NCBI RefSeq assembly: GCF_001905005.1 | Contig: NZ_LWKZ01000012.1 | Location: 1,107,061-1,171,060 of the forward strand | Reading direction: 5' to 3' | DNA from: Streptomyces sp. CB02923 | GTDB taxonomy: Bacteria; Actinomycetota; Actinomycetes; Streptomycetales; Streptomycetaceae | Length of the DNA: 64,000 nt | Part shown: in pieces, positions 47,155-56,123 of the stretch | Layout: every line of letters begins with the position of its first letter | Position numbering within the stretch: position 1 is the first letter of the stretch | Notes under the pieces: model-generated | Databases searched by the model: none | The model's input: only the letters and a program-made list of their open reading frames with translations | Told to the model about the DNA's origin: nothing | Made by a program: the position numbers and the translations under genes

Positions 47155-48537
47155 GTGGAGGACTACCAGCGCATCGCCGACGCCGTCGCGGCCGACGTCG
47201 CCGACGGGCGCCTGCGCCCCGGCGACCGGCTCGCCACCCAGCGCGCCTTCGCCCGCGCGCACGGCATCGCCAACTCCACCGCCACCCGCGTCTACCGCGA
47301 ACTGACCCGCCGCGGACTGACCGTCGGCGAGGTCGGCCGCGGTACGTACGTACGCGCCGCCCAGCACGCCCCCGGACCCGCCCTCGCCGAACCCGCCGAC
47401 CCCGCCCGCCGCACCCGCATCAACCTCGAACTCAACTACCCCGAAGTCCACGGCCAGGCCGCCCTCCTCGCCCGCGGGCTGGAGCCCCTGCTCCGCCCCG
47501 ACGCGCTGAGCGCGGCCCTGACCGTGGCCCCCGCCACCGGCTCCGCGCCCGCCCGTGAGGCCTGCGCCGCCCTCCTCGCCGGTGCGGACTTCCGCCCCGA
47601 CCCGGCGGGCCTGCTGTTCGCGGGCAACGGCCGGCAGGCCATCGCGGGCGCGCTCGCCGCACTGGTGCCGGCCGGCGGGCGCCTGGGCGTCGAAGCGCTC
47701 ACGTACCCGCTGGTCAAGTCCATCGCCGCCCGGCTCGGCATCACCCTCGTACCGCTGGCGGGCGACGGGTGCGGCCTGCGCCCGGACGCCGTACGGGCCG
47801 CCCATCGCGGTGCCCCGCTGCACGCCGTCTACCTCCAGCCGACGCTGCACAACCCGCTCGGCGTGACCATGCCCGCCGGGCGCCGTGCCGAGCTGGCCGA
47901 GACGCTGCGCGCGCTGGACCTGTGGGCCGTCGAGGACGCCGTCTGGTCCTTCCTCCTCGACGACGAGCGGCAGACCGGCCTCCCGCCGCTGGCCGCCCTC
48001 GCCCCCGAACGCACCCTCCTGGTCGACAGCCTCTCCAAGCGCCTGGCGCCCGGCCTGACCACCGGCCTGCTCCTGGCGCCGCCCGCGCACACCGGCCGGG
48101 TCGCCGCCGCCCTGCGCTCCGGCGGCTGGACGGCCGGTGCCTTCGCCCTGAACGCGACGGTCCGCTGGATCCACGACGGCACGGTGGCGACGATCGCCGA
48201 GGCCAAGCGCCGGGACGCCGCCGACCGCCAGGCGCTGCTGCGCGAGCACCTCGCGGGCTTCCGGGTACGGGCCGACCCGGCCTCCTACTTCGCCTGGTGG
48301 CAGCTGCCCGAAGGGTGGCGGGCCGAGACCTTCCTCGCGGCCGCCGCCCGGCACGGCATCGCGGTCACCCCGGCCGCCGCGTTCGCCGTCGGTCCGGAGG
48401 GCACCCACGGTGCCGCACCCGCGCCCCATGCCGTCCGCGTCGCCCTCGCCGGCCCCGCCCCCGACGACCTGGCGTACGCGCTGGGCACGCTGGCCGCCAT
48501 CGCCCGCGGCACCCCGGAGGACTCCGTACCGGACTGA
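47155..48537 (+). CDS. MocR-type regulator (GntR wHTH plus aminotransferase domain)
   Basis: The 460-residue transcription factor has a GntR-type winged helix (about 1-75: RIADAVAADVADGRLRPGDRL, TRVYRELTRRGL) joined to a fold-type I aminotransferase domain (about 105-455). The PLP lysine is visible in LVDSLSKRLAPGL and the Asp partner in LDLWAVEDAVW. Such proteins sense PLP or amino-compound ligands and bind direct or inverted repeats. GTG 47155 follows GGGAGG by 4 bases. It is divergent from the alpha/beta hydrolase, and the operator between them suggests it controls that gene and itself. Confidence 0.9.
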   Translation: MEDYQRIADAVAADVADGRLRPGDRLATQRAFARAHGIANSTATRVYRELTRRGLTVGEVGRGTYVRAAQHAPGPALAEPADPARRTRINLELNYPEVHGQAALLARGLEPLLRPDALSAALTVAPATGSAPAREACAALLAGADFRPDPAGLLFAGNGRQAIAGALAALVPAGGRLGVEALTYPLVKSIAARLGITLVPLAGDGCGLRPDAVRAAHRGAPLHAVYLQPTLHNPLGVTMPAGRRAELAETLRALDLWAVEDAVWSFLLDDERQTGLPPLAALAPERTLLVDSLSKRLAPGLTTGLLLAPPAHTGRVAAALRSGGWTAGAFALNATVRWIHDGTVATIAEAKRRDAADRQALLREHLAGFRVRADPASYFAWWQLPEGWRAETFLAAAARHGIAVTPAAAFAVGPEGTHGAAPAPHAVRVALAGPAPDDLAYALGTLAAIARGTPEDSVPD

Positions 48538-48609
48538 GAGCCGGTGTCCGGGCCCCGCTCCGGGCGTGCCGCCGGAGTGGGACCTTCGTCTCACATCCCG
48601 GTCGGCGAA

Positions 48610-48637
48610 CTGGACCCCCCTCCGGACCCCGTAAAGT
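48610..48637 (+). promoter_or_regulatory. Candidate leaderless promoter of the DAHP synthase gene
   Basis: CTGGAC (48610-48615), 16 bases, then TAAAGT (48632-48637), which ends 6 bases before the GTG start. No Shine-Dalgarno precedes the GTG, which supports a leaderless message. Confidence 0.5.
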
Positions 48638-48643
48638 TGCCGT

Positions 48644-49993
48644 GTGACCGTGAACGCTGAAACCCACGCCGGTGGCAACACCTGGCGAGACCTGCCCGCG
48701 GCGCAGCAGCCTGAATGGCCGGACCAAGAGGCTCTGCGCGATGTGATCGCGGAGCTGGAGTCCTATCCGCCGCTCGTCTTCGCCGGCGAGTGCGACCAGC
48801 TGCGCGAGCGTCTGGGAGAGGTCGCCCGCGGTGAGGCGTTCCTGCTCCAGGGCGGCGACTGCGCGGAAGCGTTCGACGCCGTCTCGGCCGAGCACATCCG
48901 CAACAAGCTCAAGACCCTGCTCCAGATGGGCGCGGTCCTCACCTACGCCGGGTCGGTCCCGGTCGTCAAGGTCGGCCGGATCGCGGGCCAGTACAGCAAG
49001 CCGCGCTCCAAGCCCACCGAGACCCGCGACGGCGTGACGCTGCCGACCTACCGCGGCGACTCCGTCAACGGCTTCGAGTTCACCGAGGCGGCCCGCATCC
49101 CGGACCCGCAGCGCCTGAAGCGGATGTACCACGCCTCCGCCGCGACGCTGAACCTCGTACGGGCCTTCAGCACCGGCGGCTACGCCGACCTGCGCCAGGT
49201 GCACGCCTGGAACCAGGACTTCGTGAAGTCCTCCCCGTCCGGGCAGCGCTACGAGGCGCTGGCGCGCGAGATCGACCGGGCGCTGAACTTCATGAACGCC
49301 TGCGGGGTGGACCCGGAGGAGTTCAAGACGGTCGAGTTCTACGCCTCCCACGAGGCGCTCGTGCTGGACTACGAGTCGGCGCTGACCCGTACGGACTCCC
49401 GTACCGGCGACCTGTACGACGTCTCGGGCCACATGGTCTGGATCGGTGAGCGCACCCGCCAACTGGACGGCGCGCACCTGGAGTTCGCCTCGCGCATCCG
49501 CAACCCGATCGGCGTCAAGCTGGGCCCGACGTCGACCGTCGAGGACGCGCTCACGCTCATCGAGCGCCTCGACCCGGACCGCGAGCCGGGCCGGCTGACC
49601 TTCATCACCCGCATGGGCGCGGACAAGATCCGCGAGAAGCTGCCCGAGCTGGTCGAGAAGGTCACCGCCTCCGGCGCGCAGGTCGCCTGGATCTGCGACC
49701 CGATGCACGGCAACACCTTCGAGGCCGCCTCCGGGCACAAGACCCGGCGCTTCGACGACGTGCTGGACGAGGTCAAGGGCTTCTTCGAGGTCCACAAGAG
49801 CCTCGGTACGCACCCGGGCGGCATCCACGTGGAGCTGACCGGCGACGACGTCACCGAGTGCGTGGGCGGCGGCGACGAGATCTTCGTCGACGACCTGCAC
49901 CAGCGCTACGAGACCGCCTGCGACCCGCGGCTCAACCGCAGCCAGTCGCTGGACCTGGCGTTCCTGGTGGCGGAGATGTACCGGGACCAGTGA
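48644..49993 (+). CDS. aroH: 3-deoxy-7-phosphoheptulonate synthase, class II
   Basis: First shikimate step: PEP plus erythrose 4-phosphate gives DAHP. It is 449 residues, as expected for the plant-like class II (AroH/AroG) group. Motifs are LLQGGDCAEAF (metal Cys), KVGRIAGQYSKPRS, the GDSVNGFEF segment and WICDPMHGNT with metal His, then GGIHVELTGDDVTEC. The DAHP synthase lies about 2.6 kb from trpE, but on the other strand. The start GTG 48644 has no Shine-Dalgarno, while a -10-like TAAAGT sits 6 bases upstream, so it is probably leaderless. A strong terminator follows. Confidence 0.95.
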   Translation: MTVNAETHAGGNTWRDLPAAQQPEWPDQEALRDVIAELESYPPLVFAGECDQLRERLGEVARGEAFLLQGGDCAEAFDAVSAEHIRNKLKTLLQMGAVLTYAGSVPVVKVGRIAGQYSKPRSKPTETRDGVTLPTYRGDSVNGFEFTEAARIPDPQRLKRMYHASAATLNLVRAFSTGGYADLRQVHAWNQDFVKSSPSGQRYEALAREIDRALNFMNACGVDPEEFKTVEFYASHEALVLDYESALTRTDSRTGDLYDVSGHMVWIGERTRQLDGAHLEFASRIRNPIGVKLGPTSTVEDALTLIERLDPDREPGRLTFITRMGADKIREKLPELVEKVTASGAQVAWICDPMHGNTFEAASGHKTRRFDDVLDEVKGFFEVHKSLGTHPGGIHVELTGDDVTECVGGGDEIFVDDLHQRYETACDPRLNRSQSLDLAFLVAEMYRDQ

Positions 49994-50022
49994 GCCACCG
50001 GCCCGGCCGGGCCGTACTTACA

Positions 50023-50069
50023 CGCCGATGGGGCGCGGATCACAGGATCCGTGCCCCATCGGCGTTGTT
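50023..50069 (+). terminator. Intrinsic terminator after the DAHP synthase gene
   Basis: 19-bp stem with one G-T pair (50023-50041 with 50046-50064), loop ACAG, then TTGTT. It separates this gene from the iron-regulated one. Confidence 0.9.
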
Positions 50070-50088
50070 AGCGGACTTTCGTCCCGGG

Positions 50089-50107
50089 TAAGGTAAGGGT
50101 AACCTCA
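50089..50107. promoter_or_regulatory. Iron box (DmdR/IdeR-type site)
   Basis: TAAGGTAAGGGTAACCTCA matches 14 of 19 positions of the consensus TTAGGTTAGGCTCACCTAA as I know it. It lies 31 bases before the bfd-like gene, so DmdR1 with Fe2+ should repress that gene. Confidence 0.75.
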
Positions 50108-50137
50108 CCGCGGAACAGGTCGACGGAGGTGACCCGC

Positions 50138-50461
50138 GTGTACGTCTGCTCGTGCTTCGGCATCACGGAGCAGCAGGTCCGTGAGCACGCGGAGTCCGGT
50201 GCCTGCACCCCGCGCCAGATCGCCTCCGCCAGCAAGGCCGGCACCGACTGCGGCGGCTGCGTCCGCCGCATCCAGGCGCTGCTCGGCCGGGGCACGTGCC
50301 CCCGGCGCGAGCTGATCGACCAGGGCGCTCCCGAACCGCTCGGTGCCGAGCCGTCCGACGAGGCGGCCGCCGGGACGGACGCCGGGACGCGCGTGCCGTA
50401 CGACATCACGCCCCACGCGACGCCGGACGCGATGCCCGGCGCCCTGCCCGAAGCAGCCTGA
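50138..50461 (+). CDS. bfd: Bacterioferritin-associated ferredoxin-like [2Fe-2S] protein
   Basis: The 107-residue protein has an N-terminal BFD domain whose cluster ligands are C4 and C6 (VCSCFG) and C38 and C41 (DCGGC). Bfd reduces the Fe3+ core of bacterioferritin so iron can leave. The C-terminal half is Pro/Ala-rich and disordered. GTG 50138 is preceded by GGAGGTGA at 5 bases, clearly better than GTG 50129. The iron box upstream predicts expression in low iron, when stored iron must be released. It is convergent with bfr, its expected partner. Confidence 0.9.
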   Translation: MYVCSCFGITEQQVREHAESGACTPRQIASASKAGTDCGGCVRRIQALLGRGTCPRRELIDQGAPEPLGAEPSDEAAAGTDAGTRVPYDITPHATPDAMPGALPEAA

Positions 50462-50555
50462 ACCGACCCCGGACGCGATGCGCCTTCGTGGGGCGCGGAT
50501 CCGGAGCGCTTTCGGTGCGGGAACGCTGAAGGAACGGTTCGCTTGGCGGACCGGC

Positions 50556-51035
50556 TCAGCTTTCCGGCTGCTCGATCACCTGGGCGATGTACAGCGGCTC
50601 ACCGAGCTTCTCGATCAGATCCAGCTGGGTGTCCAGGTAGTCGATGTGGTGCTCCTCGTCGGCCAGGATGCTCTCGAAGATGTTGGCCGAGGTGATGTCC
50701 CCCTTGCCTCGCATCACCTCGATACCCCGCTTGAGGCGGTCGATGGCCTCCACCTCGACCTGCCGGTCCGACTGGAACATCTCGGTGACGGTCTGGCCCA
50801 CCCGGACGTGGAAGAGCCGCTGATAGTTGGGCAGACCGTCGAGGAAGAGAATGCGGTCCGTGAGGATCTCCGCATGCTTCATCTCGTCGAACGACTCGGC
50901 CCGGGTGTACTTGGCCAGCTTGGTCCAGCCGAAGTTCTCCTGCATCTTCGCGTGCAGGAAGTACTGATTGATGGCGGTCAGCTCGGCGGTCAGCTGCTCG
51001 TTGAGGAATTCGATGACCTCGGGGTCGCCCTGCAT
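50556..51035 (-). CDS. bfr: Bacterioferritin
   Basis: The 24-mer iron store, 159 residues. Ferroxidase ligands are all in place: E18, E51, H54, E94, E127 and H130. The haem-ligating M52 between subunits is present (EMKHAE). Start ATG 51035 has GGAAGGAG about 9 bases upstream. No convincing iron box is seen in its 5' region (51036-51181), so it may be regulated differently from bfd. It is divergent from the sulfite-oxidase-like gene. Confidence 0.96.
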   Translation of the reverse strand: MQGDPEVIEFLNEQLTAELTAINQYFLHAKMQENFGWTKLAKYTRAESFDEMKHAEILTDRILFLDGLPNYQRLFHVRVGQTVTEMFQSDRQVEVEAIDRLKRGIEVMRGKGDITSANIFESILADEEHHIDYLDTQLDLIEKLGEPLYIAQVIEQPES

Positions 51036-51181
51036 GGCAGCGGGCTCCTTCCACGCGAGTACTGGCAGGTGCCGCGCATCCTTGCACCGTCGTGAGCTGG
51101 GCGTCCAGTAAGTGCACGCTTAGTACGAGTTGCCCGAATCGCTGCCGCCCTGGTCACCGGCACCCCCGGCGGTCTGACACC

Positions 51182-51814
51182 ATGGACGGCATGGGTCAGC
51201 CCGAAAGCCGCGAAGCGGAGCATCCTCAGCTGCCTCCGGGGCAGCGGCTGCAACGGGGATGGCCGGTCACGCACTACGGCCCGGTGCCGAAGTTCCGGCC
51301 CGAACGCTGGGAGTTCCGCGCTTTCGGCGCCACCGCGGACGGCGACAAACGCTGCTGGACGCACGAGGAATTCACCGCGCTGCCTTATACGACCGTGGTG
51401 GGCGACATGCACTGCGTGACGAAGTTCAGCATGCTCGGCGCCGAATGGGGCGGAATCTCGACCCGTACGATCCTCGACCTCGCGCCGCCGGCCCCGGACG
51501 TCACCCATGTGATGGTGTGGGCCGAATACGGATTCAGTTCGAACCTCAAACTGGCCGATTTCGCCGATACGAAATCGCTGTTCGCCACCCACCGTTCCGG
51601 CGAACTCCTCACCGCCGAGCACGGCTTCCCGGTCCGGCTGATCGTCCCGCACCTGTACGCCTGGAAGGGCCCCAAATGGGTGCGCGGCATCGAGTACATG
51701 AGGGCGGACCGCCGCGGTTTCTGGGAAGAGCGCGGATACCACAATCTCGGTGACCCCTGGCGGGAACAGCGCTACTCCTACCAGGAGGAACCGGGCGACG
51801 GCCCGGAGCTGTAG
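51182..51814 (+). CDS. Sulfite-oxidase-like molybdopterin oxidoreductase
   Basis: The 210-residue protein consists of the molybdenum-cofactor domain of the sulfite oxidase family. The Mo-ligating Cys lies in GDMHCVTKFS. Conserved WGGI and the KWVRGIEYM segment follow. It lacks the haem and dimerisation domains and a Tat signal, so it is probably cytoplasmic. The substrate is unknown. ATG 51182 and ATG 51191 are both possible and neither has a strong ribosome site. Codons between about 51360 and 51560 are unusually A/T-ending for this chromosome. Confidence 0.86.
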   Translation: MDGMGQPESREAEHPQLPPGQRLQRGWPVTHYGPVPKFRPERWEFRAFGATADGDKRCWTHEEFTALPYTTVVGDMHCVTKFSMLGAEWGGISTRTILDLAPPAPDVTHVMVWAEYGFSSNLKLADFADTKSLFATHRSGELLTAEHGFPVRLIVPHLYAWKGPKWVRGIEYMRADRRGFWEERGYHNLGDPWREQRYSYQEEPGDGPEL

Positions 51815-51865
51815 CCCGGCGCGCCGGCACGGCCGGGCTCTCGCCTCGGGTCCGGGCTCTCGTCC

Positions 51866-52756
51866 TCAGGCCGGGTTCCGCAGCTCCTTCAGGCGCGCCA
51901 CGTCCGCCGCATGGCCCTCCTTGCCGCCCGGCGTCTCGATCACCAGCGGCACCCCCAGCGTGGCCGGGTGCCGGAACAGCTCACCGAACGGGTCGGCGCC
52001 GATGTGCCCTGCGCCGATGTTCTCGTGGCGGTCCTTGTGCGCGCCGACGACGTCCTTGGAGTCGTTGGCGTGGATCAGTTTCAGCCGCCCCTCGCCCGCG
52101 ACGTCGACCAGCTCGTCCAGCAGCGCCTTCATCCCGCCGGGCGCCGCCATGTCGTGCCCGGCCGCGAAGGCGTGGCAGGTGTCCAGGCAGATGCCCAGCT
52201 TCGGATGCCGGTCCAGCGCGTCGAAGTACGGGCCCAGGTCCTCGGCCAGCGCGCACAGCGAAGCGCCCTGCCCCGCCGTCGGCTCCAGCAGCAGCCACGG
52301 ATCGTCGTCGTGCGTCAGCTCCTCCAGCAGCGGGCGCATCCGCTCGCGTACCTGGGCCAGCGCCTCGGCGCGGGGCCGCCCGCCGGTCGCCGAGCCGGTG
52401 TGCACCACCACGCCCCGCGCGCCGATCGCCCGGCCGCGCAGCAGCGAGTGGCGCAGCGAGAGCACGGACTTCTCGACGGTCGCCTCGGTGTGCGAGCCGA
52501 AGTTGATCAGGTAAGGGGCGTGCACGTACGCCGGGAGCGACTCCCGCTCGCACGCCTCCCGGAACGCCTCGTCCTGCTGCGGCGTGCCGGGCGGCGTCGC
52601 CCAGCCGCGCGGGTTGGCGACGAAGACCTGCACGGCCTCGCCGCCGATGTCACGGGCGTACGGGACGCCGACCTTGGCCAGGCCGCCGGCCACCGGCACG
52701 TGGCCGCCGACCGGGTTGCGCTCACGGGCGTGCTGCTGGGGAGGGGAGATGCTCAC
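51866..52756 (-). CDS. nfo: Endonuclease IV (AP endonuclease)
   Basis: Zinc-dependent AP endonuclease for base-excision repair, a TIM barrel of 296 residues. Zinc-ligand regions are recognisable: HAPYLINFG, VVVHTGSATG, LLLEPTAGQG, CLDTCHAFAAGHD, IHANDSKDVVGAHKDRHENIG and VIETPGG. These cover the usual nine ligands. GTG 52756 is the start, with only a weak ribosome site. It is transcribed toward the sulfite-oxidase-like gene (convergent). Confidence 0.94.
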   Translation of the reverse strand: MSISPPQQHARERNPVGGHVPVAGGLAKVGVPYARDIGGEAVQVFVANPRGWATPPGTPQQDEAFREACERESLPAYVHAPYLINFGSHTEATVEKSVLSLRHSLLRGRAIGARGVVVHTGSATGGRPRAEALAQVRERMRPLLEELTHDDDPWLLLEPTAGQGASLCALAEDLGPYFDALDRHPKLGICLDTCHAFAAGHDMAAPGGMKALLDELVDVAGEGRLKLIHANDSKDVVGAHKDRHENIGAGHIGADPFGELFRHPATLGVPLVIETPGGKEGHAADVARLKELRNPA

Positions 52757-52840
52757 CCGTCAAGGGTGCCAGGTGCGCGGCGGCCGCCCGGCGCGCGGGC
52801 GGGCGTCCTTGCTCACAGCGCGTCCGGGAGCCGTCGGCGC

Positions 52841-52891
52841 CGCACGCCGGAGCGCACGGCGCGGCGGGGCGTTCCGCACGCCGGAGCGCAC
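52841..52891. repeat. Short direct repeat in the gap between endonuclease IV and the PASTA kinase
   Basis: A 17-base CGCACGCCGGAGCGCAC occurs at 52841-52857 and again at 52875-52891. A TCACAGCGCG word also occurs near 52814 and at the kinase stop (52912). The rest of this 155-base gap shows nothing else. Confidence 0.7.
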
Positions 52892-52911
52892 CGCACGCCC
52901 CGGCGCGCGGC

Positions 52912-54900
52912 TCACAGCGCGCTCTCCAGCCGGATAGTGATCTTGCTGCCCTTCGCCGCCTGCTCCCCGCCCGCGACCGACTGGCTCTCGACCTTGTCCT
53001 TCGGGAACAGGAACGGCTTCTTGACCTCGACCCCGAAGCCCGCGTCGGACAGGGCCTGCCGCGCGTCGGCCTCGCTCCGGCCCGTCACATCCGGCACGGC
53101 GACCATCTCGGGGCCCTCGGAGAGGGTGAGGGTGACGGTGTCGCCCCGGCCCTGCTTGCTGCCCTGCCCCGGCGACTGCTGGGCGACCTTGCCCTTGTCG
53201 TGCGGGGAGTGCACCGTGGCGTCTGCGATCTTCACCTCGAAGCCCGCGCCGCGCAGCGTGGCCTCCGCGTCCGCCCGGTCCCGGCCGGTCACATCCGGTA
53301 CGTCGACCTCGGCGCCCCGGCTGACGGTGAGCGCGACGGCGGTGTCCGGGCGGCGCTTGCTGCCCGCCGCCGGGTCGGTGCGGATCACCGAGCCCTTGGC
53401 GACCTCGTCGGAGAACGCCCGGTGCACCGTGCCGACCGTCAGCCCCAGGTCGCGCAGCTTGCGCTTGGCGTCGGCGACCGGGGTGCCCGCCAGGTCGGGC
53501 ACCTGGACGATCTCGGGCCCCTTGGACAGGGTGATGGTGACCGTGCCCGTACCGCGGATGCGCTTGCCGTTCTCCGGGGCCGTGGACATGACGTGGCCGC
53601 GCTCCACGTTCGGACTGAAGTCGCGCCGCACCTTCACGTCCAGGCCCTCGGCGCGCAGCGTCTGCTCCGCCTTCGCCTGCGTCATGTCCAGCACGGCCGG
53701 GACGGTGGTGAACTGCCCGAAGTTGATGTACCAGACGCCCGCACCCACCACCAGCAACAGCAGCACGGCCGCGACCACCGTGACCGTCTTGCGCCGGGCC
53801 CGCAGCAGCCCGGCCCACGCCCCGCCGCGCGGCGCGCCCGCCACCGGCCTCAGCCGCGCGGTCTGCTCGGCCGCCAACCCCGGCTCGGGTGGCGGCGTCG
53901 GCAGCCTGCTGGTGTGGTTCAGCGGCTCCTCCAGCGGCAGCGGCGGCTGCACGGCGACCCGCGGCAGCACGCTCGTACGGTCCTCCGGGCCCACCCCCGA
54001 ACCGCCTTCCGGTGCCTCATTGGCCTGCGGCGGCACCGCGTCCAGCTGCGCGTCGGTCAGCTCCGCCCGTACAGTGCGGACCTGCGCGAGCAGTGTCACC
54101 GCGTCCTGAGGGCGCAGCTCGGGGCGGCGGGCGGTGGCCGCGGCGACCAGGTCGTCCAGCTGGGGCGCCAGCTCGGGCGCGTACACGGAAGGGGCCGGTA
54201 CGTCCTCGTGCAGGTGCTGGTAGAGCACCTGGGCCGCACTGCCGCCGGAGTGCGGTTTGCCGCCGGTCAGCATCTCGAACAGCACGACACCGCAGGCGTA
54301 GACATCCGCGGGCGGGCCGGCCGACCCGTCCTCGATCTGCTCGGGCGCCAGGTAGGAGACCGTGCCCAGGACCGAGCCGGTCGAGGCGGTGGAGTGCGTG
54401 CCCACGGTCCGTACGAGGCCGAAGTCGGCGACCTTGACCCGGCCGTCGTCACCGATCAGCACGTTCTCCGGCTTCATGTCGCGGTGCACCAGCCCGGCCC
54501 GGTGGGCGGCGCCCAGCGCGGCCAGGATCGGCTCCACGATGTCCAGCGCGGCCCGGGGCTGGAGGGCGCCGCGCTCCCGCAGGACATCGCGCAGCGTGCA
54601 GCCGGCGACGTACTCCATCGCCAGGTACACGTACGTGCCGTCGGTGCCCTGGTCGTAGACGCCGACCACGTTGGGGTGGTCGAGCCGGGCGGCGGACTTG
54701 GCCTCGCGGATGAAGCGGTCGACGAACGCGGCGTCGGCCGCCAGCGACGGGTGCATCACCTTCAGGGCGAGCACCCGGTCCAGCCGGGTGTCCAAGGCCC
54801 GGTAGACCGTGGCCATGCCGCCGGCGGCGACGCGCGCCTGCACCTGGTAGCGGCCGTCGAGCAGCTGCCCGACCAGGGGGTCCTGAAGGGTCGTATCCAC
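52912..54900 (-). CDS. Membrane Ser/Thr protein kinase with four PASTA domains (PknL/PknB type)
   Basis: The 662-residue Hanks-type kinase has a catalytic domain (about 18-275) with GGMATVY, K47, HRDMKPEN and ADFG. A Pro-rich juxtamembrane segment and one transmembrane helix (about 372-392) follow. Then come four PASTA repeats (about 395-662; e.g. VPDLAGTP, VPDVTGRD, VPDVTGRS) that bind muropeptides outside. The start is GTG 54900. A TAGACT hexamer 8 bases upstream and no Shine-Dalgarno suggest a leaderless message. It matches SCO2110 by context (memory). The Rv2175c-type gene at 59226 is related to a known PknL substrate in M. tuberculosis. Confidence 0.93.
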   Translation of the reverse strand: MDTTLQDPLVGQLLDGRYQVQARVAAGGMATVYRALDTRLDRVLALKVMHPSLAADAAFVDRFIREAKSAARLDHPNVVGVYDQGTDGTYVYLAMEYVAGCTLRDVLRERGALQPRAALDIVEPILAALGAAHRAGLVHRDMKPENVLIGDDGRVKVADFGLVRTVGTHSTASTGSVLGTVSYLAPEQIEDGSAGPPADVYACGVVLFEMLTGGKPHSGGSAAQVLYQHLHEDVPAPSVYAPELAPQLDDLVAAATARRPELRPQDAVTLLAQVRTVRAELTDAQLDAVPPQANEAPEGGSGVGPEDRTSVLPRVAVQPPLPLEEPLNHTSRLPTPPPEPGLAAEQTARLRPVAGAPRGGAWAGLLRARRKTVTVVAAVLLLLVVGAGVWYINFGQFTTVPAVLDMTQAKAEQTLRAEGLDVKVRRDFSPNVERGHVMSTAPENGKRIRGTGTVTITLSKGPEIVQVPDLAGTPVADAKRKLRDLGLTVGTVHRAFSDEVAKGSVIRTDPAAGSKRRPDTAVALTVSRGAEVDVPDVTGRDRADAEATLRGAGFEVKIADATVHSPHDKGKVAQQSPGQGSKQGRGDTVTLTLSEGPEMVAVPDVTGRSEADARQALSDAGFGVEVKKPFLFPKDKVESQSVAGGEQAAKGSKITIRLESAL

Positions 54901-55030
54901 GGCAGACGAGTCTACGAGCCGTCGCGGCGGCCCCGGACGCCCTGCCCGCAACCTGCGGGAATCTGCATCCGAACAGTGACAGGGCCGTGCTGCTGGGCGG
55001 ACCGGGATGGGCGGGATGCCCCTTTTTTCG

Positions 55031-55080
55031 CGAAGGGCGGGCGGCGGCCGCACCGGGAAGGGCGGGCGGCGGCCGCACCG
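55031..55080. repeat. 25-bp direct duplication downstream of thiG
   Basis: Two adjacent copies of an AAGGGCGGGCGGCGGCCGCA-type unit lie in the 199-base gap between the kinase and thiG. On the minus strand they can fold with GCGGGCGGCG nearer thiG, so the block may act as the thiOSG terminator. No T tract is seen. Confidence 0.6.
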
Positions 55081-55099
55081 GGACGCCGCCCGCCGCGCC

Positions 55100-55894
55100 T
55101 CAGAAGGCGGGCCGCTCCGGGTCCAGGGCGGCGACGCCCTCCGTGGGCGAGGAGGCCTCCGCGTGGTGGCGGCGCGGAATCCGCCCCGCCCGGTACGCCA
55201 GCCGGCCGCCCTCGACGGCGTGCCGCATCGCCTCCGCCATCAGGACGGGCTCCTGCGCGCGGGTCACCGCCGACGCCAGCATCACCGCGGCGCAGCCCAG
55301 CTCCATGGCCAGCGCGGCGTCGGAGGCGGTGCCCGCGCCCGCGTCCAGGATCACCGGGACCCCGGCCCGCTCGGTGATCAGCTGGAAGTTGTGCGGATTG
55401 CGGATGCCCAGCCCGGAGCCGATGGGGGAGCCCAGCGGCAGGATCGCGGCGCAGCCCACGTCCTCCAGCTTGCGGGCCAGCACCGGATCGTCGTTGGTGT
55501 AGGGCAGCACGGTGAACCCGTCGTCCACCAGGGTCTCGGCCGCGTCCAGCAGCTCGACCGGGTCCGGCAGCAGCGTGCGCTCGTCGGCGACCACCTCCAC
55601 CTTGATCCAGTCGGTGCCCAGCGCCTCACGGGCCAGCCGGGCCGTGAGGACGGCTTCGCCCGCGGTGAAGCAGCCCGCGGTGTTCGGCAGCACGCGGATG
55701 CCGTGCCGCTCCAGTACGGACAGCACCGAGCCCTGCACGGTCGGGTCCAGACGGCGCATGGCGACCGTCGTCAGCTGCGTACCGGAGGCGAGCAGGGCCC
55801 GTTCCAGGATGTCGAGGCTGGTCGCCCCGCCGGTCCCCATGATCAGACGGGAGTCGAAGGTGGTGTCGGCGATGGTGAACAGATCATCGGCCAT
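55100..55894 (-). CDS. thiG: Thiazole synthase
   Basis: Builds the thiazole phosphate of thiamin from deoxyxylulose 5-phosphate, ThiS-thiocarboxylate and dehydroglycine, 264 residues. The Schiff-base lysine lies in WIKVEVVAD (about residue 96). The phosphate-binding motifs PLGSPIGSGLG and DAGAGTASDAA are intact. It starts 10 bases after thiS within thiO-thiS-thiG. It is a soluble TIM barrel that complexes with ThiS. Confidence 0.96.
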   Translation of the reverse strand: MADDLFTIADTTFDSRLIMGTGGATSLDILERALLASGTQLTTVAMRRLDPTVQGSVLSVLERHGIRVLPNTAGCFTAGEAVLTARLAREALGTDWIKVEVVADERTLLPDPVELLDAAETLVDDGFTVLPYTNDDPVLARKLEDVGCAAILPLGSPIGSGLGIRNPHNFQLITERAGVPVILDAGAGTASDAALAMELGCAAVMLASAVTRAQEPVLMAEAMRHAVEGGRLAYRAGRIPRRHHAEASSPTEGVAALDPERPAF

Positions 55895-55904
55895 GGTGTG
55901 CGGA

Positions 55905-56123
55905 TCAGCCTCCCTGGACTGCGGTGAGGACCTCGACGCGGTCGCCGTCGCCGAGCGGGGTGGCGGGCCACTGGCCGCGCGGCACCACGGCCTCGTTGAG
56001 GGCGGCGGCCACGCCGCTGGGTGCCGTGGTGAGACCGGCGACGAGCCGGTCCAGGGTGAGCCCGCCGGGGAACTCGCGGGGCTCGCCGTTCACGGAGACG
56101 GTGATGGACGTGGTGACGGTCAT
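55905..56123 (-). CDS. thiS: Sulfur carrier protein ThiS
   Basis: The 72-residue ubiquitin-like protein ends in the required Gly-Gly (AVQGG). The C-terminal glycine is adenylated and thiocarboxylated to donate sulfur to ThiG. Core features VNGEPREFPGG and RGQWPATPLGDGDRVEVL are typical. ATG 56123 overlaps the thiO stop by four bases and has AGGAG 8 bases upstream. The cysteine desulfurase at 4433-5821 is a possible sulfur source (inference). Confidence 0.95.
   Translation of the reverse strand: MTVTTSITVSVNGEPREFPGGLTLDRLVAGLTTAPSGVAAALNEAVVPRGQWPATPLGDGDRVEVLTAVQGG

Noticed and set aside
52760..52913. Pseudogene remnant suggested by the repeated TCACAGCGCG word
   Set aside because: The similarity is about ten bases, too short to argue a duplicated gene end.
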